A stretch of DNA of 46,489 nt from positions 1 to 46,489 of the forward strand of contig JAIRWP010000086.1 of NCBI GenBank assembly GCA_031268845.1. Reading direction: 5' to 3'. Below, piece by piece: positions 17,809 to 25,657 of the stretch. The position numbers and the translations under genes were made by a program. Under the pieces are notes generated by a model. The model had not been told where the DNA came from, searched no databases, and was given only the letters and a program-made list of their open reading frames with translations. Numbering within the stretch: the stretch's first letter is position 1; every line of letters begins with the position of its first letter. Origin of the DNA: Lactobacillales bacterium (GTDB taxonomy: Bacteria > Bacillota > Bacilli > Lactobacillales > Streptococcaceae).

Positions 17809-20800
17809 TTAATTTTCAATGCTGGCATCTTTAAGTCCTAATACTTTCTTCATTTTTTGCAATATTATTTCCTTCTTATTACTGCCAAATTTTTCCATCC
17901 GTTTGTAATTGTTTTCCGCCAGTGTTACATCAAACTTACAAATACTGCAAAATGAGCAATACTGACAAGCTCTTTTTTGTTTACTTTCCATTAGCGGGTT
18001 TAAAATCAGCTTACCACTTAACATTTTTTCGGCGGCACTGATAAATTTTTTTCTATTAAATTGACGAATAAGCTCAAACTCAGCATCCATGTAAGCGTTA
18101 GCTAGCGTTGCTTGATCAAGCGTTCCATCTTTTTTTAACTTTACTGGATAAACCAAAGATTTAGCCGTCGCATCAAGTGTTTTATCAAGTTCATATAAAC
18201 TTTCTTTTTGATTTAATAAGCCTTTTAAACGAAATTTTTGCAAAAGAAAATCCGAAAACTCGTCTTTTCGCTGCCCTTCATATTTTATTTTTGGATGATG
18301 AACATGCAGATAAAAACTGCCTGCTGGCTGAAGTACTTTCCCAAAAAGCTTTTCACTATTTTGCACAGCCACATCTAAATACGTTATCATCTGCATTGCC
18401 GTGCCGTAATAAACACTCGCCAAGTCAAATGACTTCTGACTTGATTTATAATCCACTACCGCCAAACATTTTTCATCGCAATCCAAACGATCGATCTTGC
18501 CACGAATCGAAAGTTTCGCATCATTCATTAAAGAAAAATTCATACCAGAAATATCTAAATTACTTCCTAGTTGGCCGAAAATAAGCTCCGTAAAAGCAGA
18601 ATGCATTCTCATCCGTTTACTTTGCTGATGCATTGCCCATAATACACGCTTTAAAGTTTGAGACAATTCATAAGCAGTAAATTGCATCCGGTAACTACGC
18701 CTAAAAAGGGCAAACTGACCTTCCTCTAAAACATTTGCCAACACTTCTTGAGTATATTTTTCTAGCTGATTCTCAGATAAATCTGACAGCAAAATATTTT
18801 TGCGCGCCAAAACTTTAAAAAAAACATCCAACACTTCATGATAAAAACTCCCGGCAAAAGCTGGAGTTAACTCTAAAACCTCTCGTTTTCTTAATTGCAG
18901 GCCACTTTCCAGAAAATAACGATATTCACACTGATAAAACGTTTCAAAGCGAGATACTGACGCTTGCAAATGCTTGCCATATAATTTTTCAGAAAGCTCA
19001 CCGGATAAATTTTCCGGCACATTTTTTAATGACAAATTGGCAAAAACACTTTGACCGATCTCACCTAACTTACTTTTTAAAAGCAAAGTTTGCAAATGAT
19101 GCCAAAATCTAGCAGGTGTTTGATTTAAATCACGTTGTTGTTGCAAGATAACAACTAAATCGGGTAGCAATGCACGATAGGTAGAAAGATATGATAAAAT
19201 CTTTTGTCCTTGCTTTTCATAAATAGAAGGTGCATCAAAAGCTTGAACTGAAATTTTTAAATCTTGACTTATGCGTTTTAAATAAGGCGATAAATATATG
19301 CCTGTCTTATCATCCAAGTTTTCCGGGTAAGAAAAATAAAGCTTAACTTTTGCAGATAAAAATAACCGATAAGCAAGATAAACTTCATTAGCATTTACCC
19401 GCGCGGTATCCTTTAAACTACTGGCAGCAAGCAAAGGCAGATGCTCTTTTAACAAAGTTCGCTCTTCTTGCGAAAGAAGACTATTATTCTCTAAAACGCG
19501 CGGCAAGTTGCCCTCGCAAACGCCTAAAACAAACACATACTTAGCCTGTGCTGGTCGCGCAAGTTCCAGTGTCGTCACCTCAACTTGATCAAGAACAGCT
19601 GGCACCACTCCAAAATCCATCTCCTCTAAACCTGTGGAAAATAATTCAATAAATTCCGCTAAATCAAAAACTTCCTCACCAAAAATTTCTACATACTCAT
19701 CCAACAAATTAATAAAAGCACTCCATACTTGCTCAAAATGTCCTGCTCGCTCTAGCTCACCCTTATCTAAAGCAAGATCGCGATGCAAAAGCAATTGCTG
19801 ATCAACTTGAGCTTTTATTAAAAATTCATAAAAAATCTGTGCTGCCTCTTTACATTTTTTTTGCCCAGAACAATCATCCAATTGTTGAAAAAAAGAACAT
19901 AAAGTCTTTTTAAGAAATTGACGAATTTGATTGCTTGTATCTTCTGTTACTTGGTCATAGTCATAAACTGTGTCTTTTTCGTTTTTGTAGTCATAAGTTA
20001 CAAAAGACCAGCTTGCTTCTTGCGTCCAATCTTGATGATCATAACCATATCTTAAAACCACATTCTCGGTTATATCAACAGCATCACGAAATTGATGAAT
20101 TTCTTTTTGCCACTGTTGTATACGTTTTGCTTTATTTTTTCTCTTACTTGTTTGTTTAGGCATTAAAAGCTCTGTTCGAAGCAGACGAAAAACATCCTCA
20201 TAGCGAAAAAAAGATTGTTTTACGGCAAACAAACTTTGAAAAAATTCAACTAACGGGTGATGTTTCATTTTTTTGTCTTTGCCGCTGGCAAAAGGAATTT
20301 CATTAATTTTAAAAATAGGCTCTAATAAACGCGAATAAGCATTTAAATCTCGTGTTAAAATGACAATATCTTTATACCGCGCATGATTTTCCGCCACCAA
20401 ACGACGAATCTCAGTGGTCACCCACTTTACTTCCATAATAGGAGCAACTGCCTTAACAATAGTGACATTGTCTATTGTTGTATCTATTTTAGGAGCATTT
20501 TTAGAAAAATTAACGACATCTTCCCAATAAGCAGCTAGTTGTTTAAAATCAGTTGAAATTTCATACTCTTCTTTCACAAAATAGTCAAAATAAACCGGCA
20601 CCTGATGAGCTTTCGCTAAATTTATACACTGCCGATATAAAAGTTTGGAGTCATAAAAAAGATCGTTGGTATTTAAGCCTTGAAGATTAACTGAATCAGT
20701 AATCAATGCTACATTTACTTGAGCGGCCTTGATCAATAATTGTTCAACCAACTTTAACTCGCAAGCATCAAAGTGTGAGTAGCCAGAAATCAAAAAAAGG

Positions 20801-21399
20801 ACATCTGATAAATCTTCTGTCGCTAAAAAAGTAACTAAACTTTCAAGAATGCTTTCCTTTTGCTTTCCATAGCGTAATAAGTTTTGTTCATATTCAGCAA
20901 AAATAAATTGCAACTCCTGTAATTTACGACGTGCTCCCTCTTCATCTTTAAGCTTTTCTACTAATAACTCGCACTCAATTCCACCAGCTGCAAACTCTTT
21001 GTATAAGCTTAATAACTGCTCAATAAAACCACTTTTTCCAACTTCACCTTTATAAAGTGATAGCTTTTGCTCAACATCTCGCAATGATTTTCGCATTACC
21101 ATCAAAGCGCCCACTTCGCTTAAGCGATCATCAACTCGATCAAAAGTGTGCTTAAAATAATACCAAGCTAAACGTGAAAAACTAAAAACTTGCAGTCTTG
21201 ATTGAGCAGTTACTTCTGTTTGATTTAACAATTTTCCAAACTCTGTTAACAAAGAAATCTCTAACTCAAACTTTACTGAATTAGGAACAATATAAAAAAC
21301 ACGATGCTTTGGATCTTCTAAAAGCCAACTCTTAGCTTTTTTTAACAAAGCCAATTCATGATTTTTCTCGCCTTTTCCTAAAAAAAACTGCAAGCTCAT
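17809..21399 (-). CDS. rexB: RexB, nuclease subunit of the RexAB (AddAB-like) recombination exonuclease
   Basis: The roughly 1196-residue protein has the inactivated helicase-like N-terminus of AddB/RexB (FFLGKGEKNHELALLKKAKS and YIVPNSVKFELE) and a C-terminal RecB-type nuclease domain with AVVDYKSSQK. A CxxCxxCxxC cluster near the end (RACQYCSFCSICKFD) is the likely iron-sulphur site. With RexA it processes double-strand breaks and foreign linear DNA. The ATG at 21399 is preceded by AGAGG at six bases. In related Lactobacillales rexA normally follows immediately; here a terminator and then fic follow instead, so rexB is an orphan in this contig. Confidence 0.93.
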   Translation of the reverse strand: MSLQFFLGKGEKNHELALLKKAKSWLLEDPKHRVFYIVPNSVKFELEISLLTEFGKLLNQTEVTAQSRLQVFSFSRLAWYYFKHTFDRVDDRLSEVGALMVMRKSLRDVEQKLSLYKGEVGKSGFIEQLLSLYKEFAAGGIECELLVEKLKDEEGARRKLQELQFIFAEYEQNLLRYGKQKESILESLVTFLATEDLSDVLFLISGYSHFDACELKLVEQLLIKAAQVNVALITDSVNLQGLNTNDLFYDSKLLYRQCINLAKAHQVPVYFDYFVKEEYEISTDFKQLAAYWEDVVNFSKNAPKIDTTIDNVTIVKAVAPIMEVKWVTTEIRRLVAENHARYKDIVILTRDLNAYSRLLEPIFKINEIPFASGKDKKMKHHPLVEFFQSLFAVKQSFFRYEDVFRLLRTELLMPKQTSKRKNKAKRIQQWQKEIHQFRDAVDITENVVLRYGYDHQDWTQEASWSFVTYDYKNEKDTVYDYDQVTEDTSNQIRQFLKKTLCSFFQQLDDCSGQKKCKEAAQIFYEFLIKAQVDQQLLLHRDLALDKGELERAGHFEQVWSAFINLLDEYVEIFGEEVFDLAEFIELFSTGLEEMDFGVVPAVLDQVEVTTLELARPAQAKYVFVLGVCEGNLPRVLENNSLLSQEERTLLKEHLPLLAASSLKDTARVNANEVYLAYRLFLSAKVKLYFSYPENLDDKTGIYLSPYLKRISQDLKISVQAFDAPSIYEKQGQKILSYLSTYRALLPDLVVILQQQRDLNQTPARFWHHLQTLLLKSKLGEIGQSVFANLSLKNVPENLSGELSEKLYGKHLQASVSRFETFYQCEYRYFLESGLQLRKREVLELTPAFAGSFYHEVLDVFFKVLARKNILLSDLSENQLEKYTQEVLANVLEEGQFALFRRSYRMQFTAYELSQTLKRVLWAMHQQSKRMRMHSAFTELIFGQLGSNLDISGMNFSLMNDAKLSIRGKIDRLDCDEKCLAVVDYKSSQKSFDLASVYYGTAMQMITYLDVAVQNSEKLFGKVLQPAGSFYLHVHHPKIKYEGQRKDEFSDFLLQKFRLKGLLNQKESLYELDKTLDATAKSLVYPVKLKKDGTLDQATLANAYMDAEFELIRQFNRKKFISAAEKMLSGKLILNPLMESKQKRACQYCSFCSICKFDVTLAENNYKRMEKFGSNKKEIILQKMKKVLGLKDASIEN

Positions 21400-21449
21400 C
21401 ACATACCTCTGATTGGTTTAATAACAATTTTCCAAAAATTTCATCTATA

Positions 21450-21472
21450 GAGAGACAAGTTAACAGGCCCTC
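21450..21472. repeat. Decayed terminal repeat of the MITE 1 family
   Basis: AGAGAGACAAGTTAACAGGCCCTC closely resembles the right end of MITE 1 (AGAGAAATCGTTAACAGGCTCT). No matching left end is seen nearby. Confidence 0.5.
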
Positions 21473-21474
21473 AG

Positions 21475-21639
21475 ACGTTGCGTCGATGAGTCAAGGGATA
21501 TCAAGCAGATCTGTCAGCACCAGTTGAAAGTACAGACGAACATATCAAACGGCTTGAAAAAGAACTCCAACGAGAGCGTGAAATTAATCAGATTTTACGT
21601 GACGCTTCGATTTTCTTCGCAGTTTGTAAGCAATTTTGA
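21475..21639 (+). pseudogene. IS3-family transposase OrfA remnant
   Basis: The frame TLRR-stop-VKGYQADLSAPVESTDEH continues into RLEKELQREREINQILRDAS and FFAV, the leucine-zipper-like end of IS3 OrfA proteins. An internal TGA replaces the expected Trp codon. The upstream helix-turn-helix and all of OrfB are missing. The region from here to 21746 otherwise holds nothing recognisable. Confidence 0.7.
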
Positions 21640-21746
21640 ATACAAAATTGCTTTAATTCAGTAATACAAATAATGTTAATAGCGTCACTCGAGAGCGGCA
21701 AAAGGCCCTCAACTAGCTAAATTGAGAGCTTGTAAATAAATTACAC

Positions 21747-22484
21747 CTACCTTGTTCGCCTTTCATTTATTTTTTTGGTAATCGAGCAATGGGATCTTAA
21801 AACTTCGGATAATTTATAAAATCTATTTTTTTCATATTCACTAAATTCATAGCTACACCAAAACCATGCATCATTTAACGATACAAAGCCATTTGGAATA
21901 AAAACATAACCCCCTGTGTATAACCCCATACTGATAGGAATTATCTTTGCCTCTTCAAAATTCATTTCTCTATTTTCTTCTTTTTCCCTATTCATAAGGG
22001 CAAACTCTTCATTGTAGTTATATGAAGAACCAACATTCATAAATCTAAGCTCGCTAACAACATTTGGTTGTTCTTCTGAGTTCAATATTTCGCTAATATT
22101 ATGGATGTACATAGGACTATTTGCTTTTAAGTTAAATGATGCAATTATCGATGCTCCCCTGTCCTCTTCATCTTGACTTATGATAGGAACATTTAAACTA
22201 ATTGAGTCGGCAGCCATAAAATTTGCCCTTGCATCTGTTTCATTAATTACTTCTTCATCATCTATACATTTCCAACTAATGATTATTTTTTCAGTCCAAT
22301 CACCAGAAAGTCTGTAGAATGTTCCAAAATTTGCAGAAACTATTTTTTCTATTATCCAACTGTTCTCTGGCAACTTTATATATATACTATTTTTTGTTTC
22401 TTCACTCATAGCGCTTACCAAGGTATCAAAACTACCTAAAAACGTAAAGACACATGCAATTAAAAATAAATATTTTTTCATCAT
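21747..22484 (-). CDS. Secreted protein of unknown function, partner of the cysteine protease
   Basis: This protein of about 245 residues has a clear signal peptide (MMKKYLFLIACVFTFLGSFD, probable cleavage after LVSA). The mature part is acidic, with no membrane anchor or sorting motif, and contains two cysteines near the middle and C-terminus. I do not recognise a family. It lies 12 bp after the secreted protease on the same strand with its own AGGAGG site, so the two are almost certainly co-transcribed. I chose 22484, six bases from the ribosome site, because the ATG at 22490 touches it. It could be a chaperone, inhibitor or substrate of the protease, as paired genes often are; this is inference. 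Confidence 0.75.
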   Translation of the reverse strand: MMKKYLFLIACVFTFLGSFDTLVSAMSEETKNSIYIKLPENSWIIEKIVSANFGTFYRLSGDWTEKIIISWKCIDDEEVINETDARANFMAADSISLNVPIISQDEEDRGASIIASFNLKANSPMYIHNISEILNSEEQPNVVSELRFMNVGSSYNYNEEFALMNREKEENREMNFEEAKIIPISMGLYTGGYVFIPNGFVSLNDAWFWCSYEFSEYEKNRFYKLSEVLRSHCSITKKINERRTR

Positions 22485-22496
22485 AAACATCCTCCT

Positions 22497-23513
22497 TTAA
22501 TAATTAAAAGTTGTATATTGATAAATATCCCAATGTACAGGATTTCTATTCCTACCAATATTTATATTGTGATTTAAACCGGGATTCCTTCCGTTCATAT
22601 AAATAAAACTTCCCATAGGGTCATATATCCACAAATTTTCATATCCACCATCGTTATTAGCCCTATAAGCGACACAAGCATGAGCTTGAGTTGAATTTGC
22701 AGGATTTTTAAATCCGACAATTACCATGCGTCCGTGATTCACGATCTCGTTTCTGATATTTGTTAAAGAGTTTTGTAAATTTCCTGCATTTATATTATGA
22801 GTTTGAGCAGTTACCCCACAAATATTTTGTATTTCAGTATTAACATACTGATCTTCTTCTCCGTAAAACATTTTTCTAGCTACTGGAGCTAAAGCACTCC
22901 ATGTATTTTGTCGTGTAACAAGTGGCGCTCCTTCTATTAAGCCTGTAAAAACACCTGCTTTTTTTTCTATATTTGCTATATTGGTTAATTGAGTTCTTAA
23001 GTTATTATGCATACAATTTGCGCATTGAGTACCATTTACACCTGGTGCTGCATTACAATTAGTAAAATGCCCATAATTTCCATTGAAAAAATTATCAATT
23101 GTTCCTGTTAAAGCACCTTGGGCCCCAGGAGTAGCTTCATAAAAGATATCCATATCAATTATTGCACGTCCACTATTAAATAATTTCTCGAGAAAAAATT
23201 CGTGAAAATCATGTCCGAATATGACCTGTTGATTTAGGAATGTATTTAAGTTGCCAAGATGAATATGACCTGGTACAGCAGCAGCAGGATTAGAATATTT
23301 AATAGATATATCTTTTAGAACAATATCAGCACATATAATTCGACACCATGATGTCTGTCTCTGAAGCACAAACGGATCATGATGTTGATTATGAGCTATC
23401 CAAGGATTAAAGGCAGTATTTGTTGGAACGGCTAAAACTAAATTGTTATAGAACAAACCAACAATTATCGTCATCCCCATAATAAATTTCTTTCCCATTT
23501 TCCCCATTTTCAT
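22497..23513 (-). CDS. Secreted papain-like cysteine protease
   Basis: The 338-residue protein has a signal peptide (to about residue 28, LVLA-VPTN). The mature part shows a papain-like arrangement: QRQTSWCRIICAD with candidate oxyanion Gln53 and nucleophile Cys57, His278 in QAHACVAYR after the strand RMVIVGF, and Asp298 in LWIYDPMGS. This resembles C39/C70-type papain-fold peptidases (AvrRpt2-like) rather than streptopain. Two CxxC-like cysteines (164-167) lie in an insert. It heads a two-gene operon. The IS fragment, then two hydrophobic peptide genes and an Rgg-like regulator, lie upstream, suggesting control by peptide signalling. Catalytic assignments come from motif context only. Confidence 0.72.
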   Translation of the reverse strand: MKMGKMGKKFIMGMTIIVGLFYNNLVLAVPTNTAFNPWIAHNQHHDPFVLQRQTSWCRIICADIVLKDISIKYSNPAAAVPGHIHLGNLNTFLNQQVIFGHDFHEFFLEKLFNSGRAIIDMDIFYEATPGAQGALTGTIDNFFNGNYGHFTNCNAAPGVNGTQCANCMHNNLRTQLTNIANIEKKAGVFTGLIEGAPLVTRQNTWSALAPVARKMFYGEEDQYVNTEIQNICGVTAQTHNINAGNLQNSLTNIRNEIVNHGRMVIVGFKNPANSTQAHACVAYRANNDGGYENLWIYDPMGSFIYMNGRNPGLNHNINIGRNRNPVHWDIYQYTTFNY

Positions 23514-23550
23514 TTTTGTCAGTTACTCCTACCTTAATTTTAAATTTTTT

Positions 23551-23580
23551 GTACTAGTACTTTATGTAAGTATACAAAAA
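23551..23580 (-). promoter_or_regulatory. Promoter region and palindrome before the protease operon
   Basis: On the minus strand TATACT (23574-23569) is a plausible -10. Just downstream, at the expected transcription start, lies the perfect 10-bp palindrome GTACTAGTAC (23551-23560), a possible operator. No good -35 is seen, which would fit an activator-dependent promoter. Confidence 0.4.
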
Positions 23581-23667
23581 ATTTAAAAAAATTAAACATG
23601 GAAAATATTTTCAAATTTTAATTTTATAGACTTTTTGCGAAACATTTTTTAATGCTAAATTGTAAGA

Positions 23668-23916
23668 ATGAAATATAACAAGATAAAAACATATAAACCA
23701 GAAGCTTTTCGATGCTTGACAAGCGTTAAAGTCGAGACTTTTGAAAATTGATAGTCGATGTTTTGCGCGAAAGCTTTTGCCGCCAAACACAAGCGTGGGG
23801 GCAGGCCGCCTAAGCTAAGTCTCGAAGACATGTTGCTTGCCACTTTTGAATATCTGCGAAAGTATCGCACTTTTGCTCATATTGCGGCTGAGTTTGGCGT
23901 GTTGGTATTATTTTAG
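23668..23916 (+). pseudogene. IS5-type transposase N-terminal remnant
   Basis: The start MKYNKIKTYKPEAFRCLTSV, later KHKRGGRPPKLSLEDMLLAT and EYLRKYRTFAHIAAEFGV, is the N-terminal DNA-binding half of IS5-family (IS1381-like) transposases. A small deletion after ETFEN introduces two stops, and the catalytic domain is missing. It separates the peptide genes from the protease operon. A weak hairpin (AATCCGCTGAAA with TTTCAACGGTT, about 23971-24008) follows. Confidence 0.75.
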
Positions 23917-24032
23917 TAACGTATCCCCAAACTCTTCATCATTAAGAAATTATAAGCATTCTTAATAAAAAATCCGCTGAAAATTAAATTAGAAAACTTT
24001 CAACGGTTTTAACTTATTATATTATAAAGTAC

Positions 24033-24122
24033 TTAACCAGTAGAAGTAGGCGGAACAAGTAATGCTGCTATACCTAAAATTGTAAGAATTAACTTGTAAT
24101 GTCTAGCCACAAATTTTTTCAT
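24033..24122 (-). CDS. Short hydrophobic peptide 1 (candidate Rgg pheromone precursor)
   Basis: A 29-residue peptide starts MKKFVARHYKLILTILGI and ends LLVPPTSTG. It has the layout of Rgg-associated SHP precursors: basic start, hydrophobic middle, short C-terminal segment that could be released as the signal. It is a paralogue of the peptide encoded 30 bp upstream: 21 of 29 residues are identical, the basic start and LILTIL core are conserved, and the C-terminus differs. An AGAAGA-like weak ribosome site lies upstream. It is divergent from the Rgg-like regulator. Confidence 0.7.
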   Translation of the reverse strand: MKKFVARHYKLILTILGIAALLVPPTSTG

Positions 24123-24151
24123 AAATATAATCTTCTTCTCATTTTAAATAT

Positions 24152-24241
24152 TTAACCAGTGAGAGTAGGCGGAAGAATTAACGTTGCTATACTTAAAATT
24201 GTAAGAATCAATTTATAATGTTTAGCCACAAATTTCTTCAT
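24152..24241 (-). CDS. Short hydrophobic peptide 2 (candidate Rgg pheromone precursor)
   Basis: A 29-residue peptide starts MKKFVAKHYKLILTILSI and ends LILPPTLTG. Its ATG has AGAAGG eight bases upstream. With the copy at 24033-24122 it forms a tandem duplication with 119-bp spacing. Conservation of both reading frames, lengths and the PPTxTG end, while third codon positions vary, argues that both are real genes. The AT-rich gap to the regulator gene on the other strand is the expected shared control region. Confidence 0.72.
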   Translation of the reverse strand: MKKFVAKHYKLILTILSIATLILPPTLTG

Positions 24242-24309
24242 AATCATAACCTTCTTTCCATTTATATTTTATTCCCCTTATTAGTAATTAAAGTTTAACA
24301 AAACTACTT

Positions 24310-24393
24310 TTTATAGTAAAATAAATTTTATTTTTTAAACAAATAGGAAAAAAATGTCACATTTTCTCTTTGCCTATTTTTTTGTTTTATAAT
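24310..24393. promoter_or_regulatory. Divergent control region between peptides and Rgg-like regulator
   Basis: On the plus strand TATAAT (24388-24393) is a plausible -10 for the regulator gene. On the minus strand TATAAA (24315-24310) may serve the peptide genes. Between them AAAATAAATTTTATTTT (24318-24334) is a perfect 8+1+8 palindrome and a possible Rgg operator, though AT-richness makes chance palindromes common. Confidence 0.4.
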
Positions 24394-24442
24394 AGCTACA
24401 CAATAAGAGAACAATTAATATTATAAATTAAAGGAGTTTGAC

Positions 24443-25384
24443 ATGGACGAATTTGCCTATTTAGATTACTTATATCAAAATCCCCATATTTTTGGAAAAA
24501 CATTTAGGAAAATAAGAAAAGATAAAGAATTTACAATCGAAGAAGTTTGTTCAAAAAATAATGCATGCAATCGCAAAACTTTATATAATTTTGAAAGCGG
24601 TAAAAATTGTCTTAGTATCCTTAGTTTAGTTAGAATATTGCCCAATATTAATACTTCTATTGCAGATTATTTTGCCGCTGTTTTTAATTATCGAGTCAGT
24701 GCTAGCGAAAAGCTTATGAGAAAAATAATAGACTATTGTCATCAAAATAATACTGAAGCCCTAAAAAAAATTTTAGCAGACAAACAAGCTGATAAGTCAA
24801 AAAATTTGGAAAAACATGCTTATATTCTGATGATCTATGTCTTTCTTTATGAAATGGAGCCAAACTTTCAAATTTCACAAGAGATTCTAGAAAAAGCCAG
24901 TGATTATTTTTTTGGCGTCGAGCAATGGGGTTATGCCGAATTAAATTTATTTAGTAATACAGCTCATGTTTTAAATATTAATTTAACAATAACTATAGCT
25001 GGAGAGTTGGCAAAGAAAAAAGAAGAAATGTATTTTGATAGCATGAAAAGAAGAGACTTTTTAGGAATGTTGCTTAATACTTCATATGCTTGTATAAAAA
25101 ATTATCGTTTAGATGATGCTGTTTATTTTTTTGATGTTATTAGTGAGTTAATAGCTAAACAAATGCTAGAAAAAACAGTTTTAGAAAGAATTATTTTTAA
25201 ATTTATGAAAGGTTATTATCATTTACTTAATGGAGATGATGATAAAGGCAAAAAATTGATGGAAAAAGCAATTGAACTTTTCGAAGATACAGAAACTTCA
25301 AGTGCCGCAGAACGTTATAAAACTTACTACGAAGTAGCACTACTTCAAGCTGAAAAGCTTAAAGAACTAGAAAATAAGGAGTAA
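24443..25384 (+). CDS. Rgg/MutR-family peptide-responsive transcriptional regulator
   Basis: The 313-residue protein has an N-terminal helix-turn-helix (about residues 17-70: GKTFRKIRKDKEFTIEEVCS, then RKTLYNFESGKN) and a helical TPR-like C-terminal domain (about 90-300), the architecture of Rgg/PlcR/PrgX receptors that bind imported short peptides. The ATG has AAAGGAG seven bases upstream. Its divergent position next to two hydrophobic peptide genes fits an Rgg-SHP pair, and the secreted protease operon beyond is the likely target. The extra 16 residues before the helix-turn-helix (MDEFAYLDYLYQNPHI) are unusual for Rgg. Confidence 0.8.
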   Translation: MDEFAYLDYLYQNPHIFGKTFRKIRKDKEFTIEEVCSKNNACNRKTLYNFESGKNCLSILSLVRILPNINTSIADYFAAVFNYRVSASEKLMRKIIDYCHQNNTEALKKILADKQADKSKNLEKHAYILMIYVFLYEMEPNFQISQEILEKASDYFFGVEQWGYAELNLFSNTAHVLNINLTITIAGELAKKKEEMYFDSMKRRDFLGMLLNTSYACIKNYRLDDAVYFFDVISELIAKQMLEKTVLERIIFKFMKGYYHLLNGDDDKGKKLMEKAIELFEDTETSSAAERYKTYYEVALLQAEKLKELENKE

Positions 25385-25405
25385 ATTTTCAACTTAATTT
25401 TCTCC

Positions 25406-25538
25406 GAAATTCCTAAGGGTCGACATAAACATGAAGCTATAATCTTTTATTCATCTTACCGATGATATAGCAATTCCCCCTATATGTTTCACGTTTATGC
25501 CGGCTGCTAGGAGTTTCTGAGGAAATTTCAGAAACTCC
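25406..25538 (+). other. Large nested hairpin structure after the regulator gene
   Basis: The arm 25406-25435 (GAAATTCCTA, then GACATAAACATGAA) pairs imperfectly with 25486-25517, enclosing GCTATA/TATAGC (25436-25441 with 25466-25471) and CATC/GATG. The segment GGAGTTTCTGA (25510-25520) can alternatively pair with TCAGAAACTCC (25528-25538), giving a perfect 11-bp hairpin. The two pairings exclude each other, like an antiterminator/terminator pair, but no strong T-run follows. It may be the rgg terminator, an attenuator or a small structured RNA. Confidence 0.5.
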
Positions 25539-25590
25539 AATTATTTCCAATCATTCTTTTTTATAATTTCCAACAAAGTTTCCGTTATTT

Positions 25591-25631
25591 TTGACCAAAA
25601 AGTCAAATTTAAAAGCAGTTTGTGCTATAAT
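25591..25631 (+). promoter_or_regulatory. Promoter of the first DUF4143 ATPase
   Basis: TGC-TATAAT (25626-25631) is a perfect extended -10. Upstream TTGAC and GTCAA, separated by CAAAAA (25591-25606), form an inverted repeat that may be an operator overlapping the -35 region. Confidence 0.55.
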
Positions 25632-25657
25632 TGTAAGAAATTATAGGAGATTGAAAG

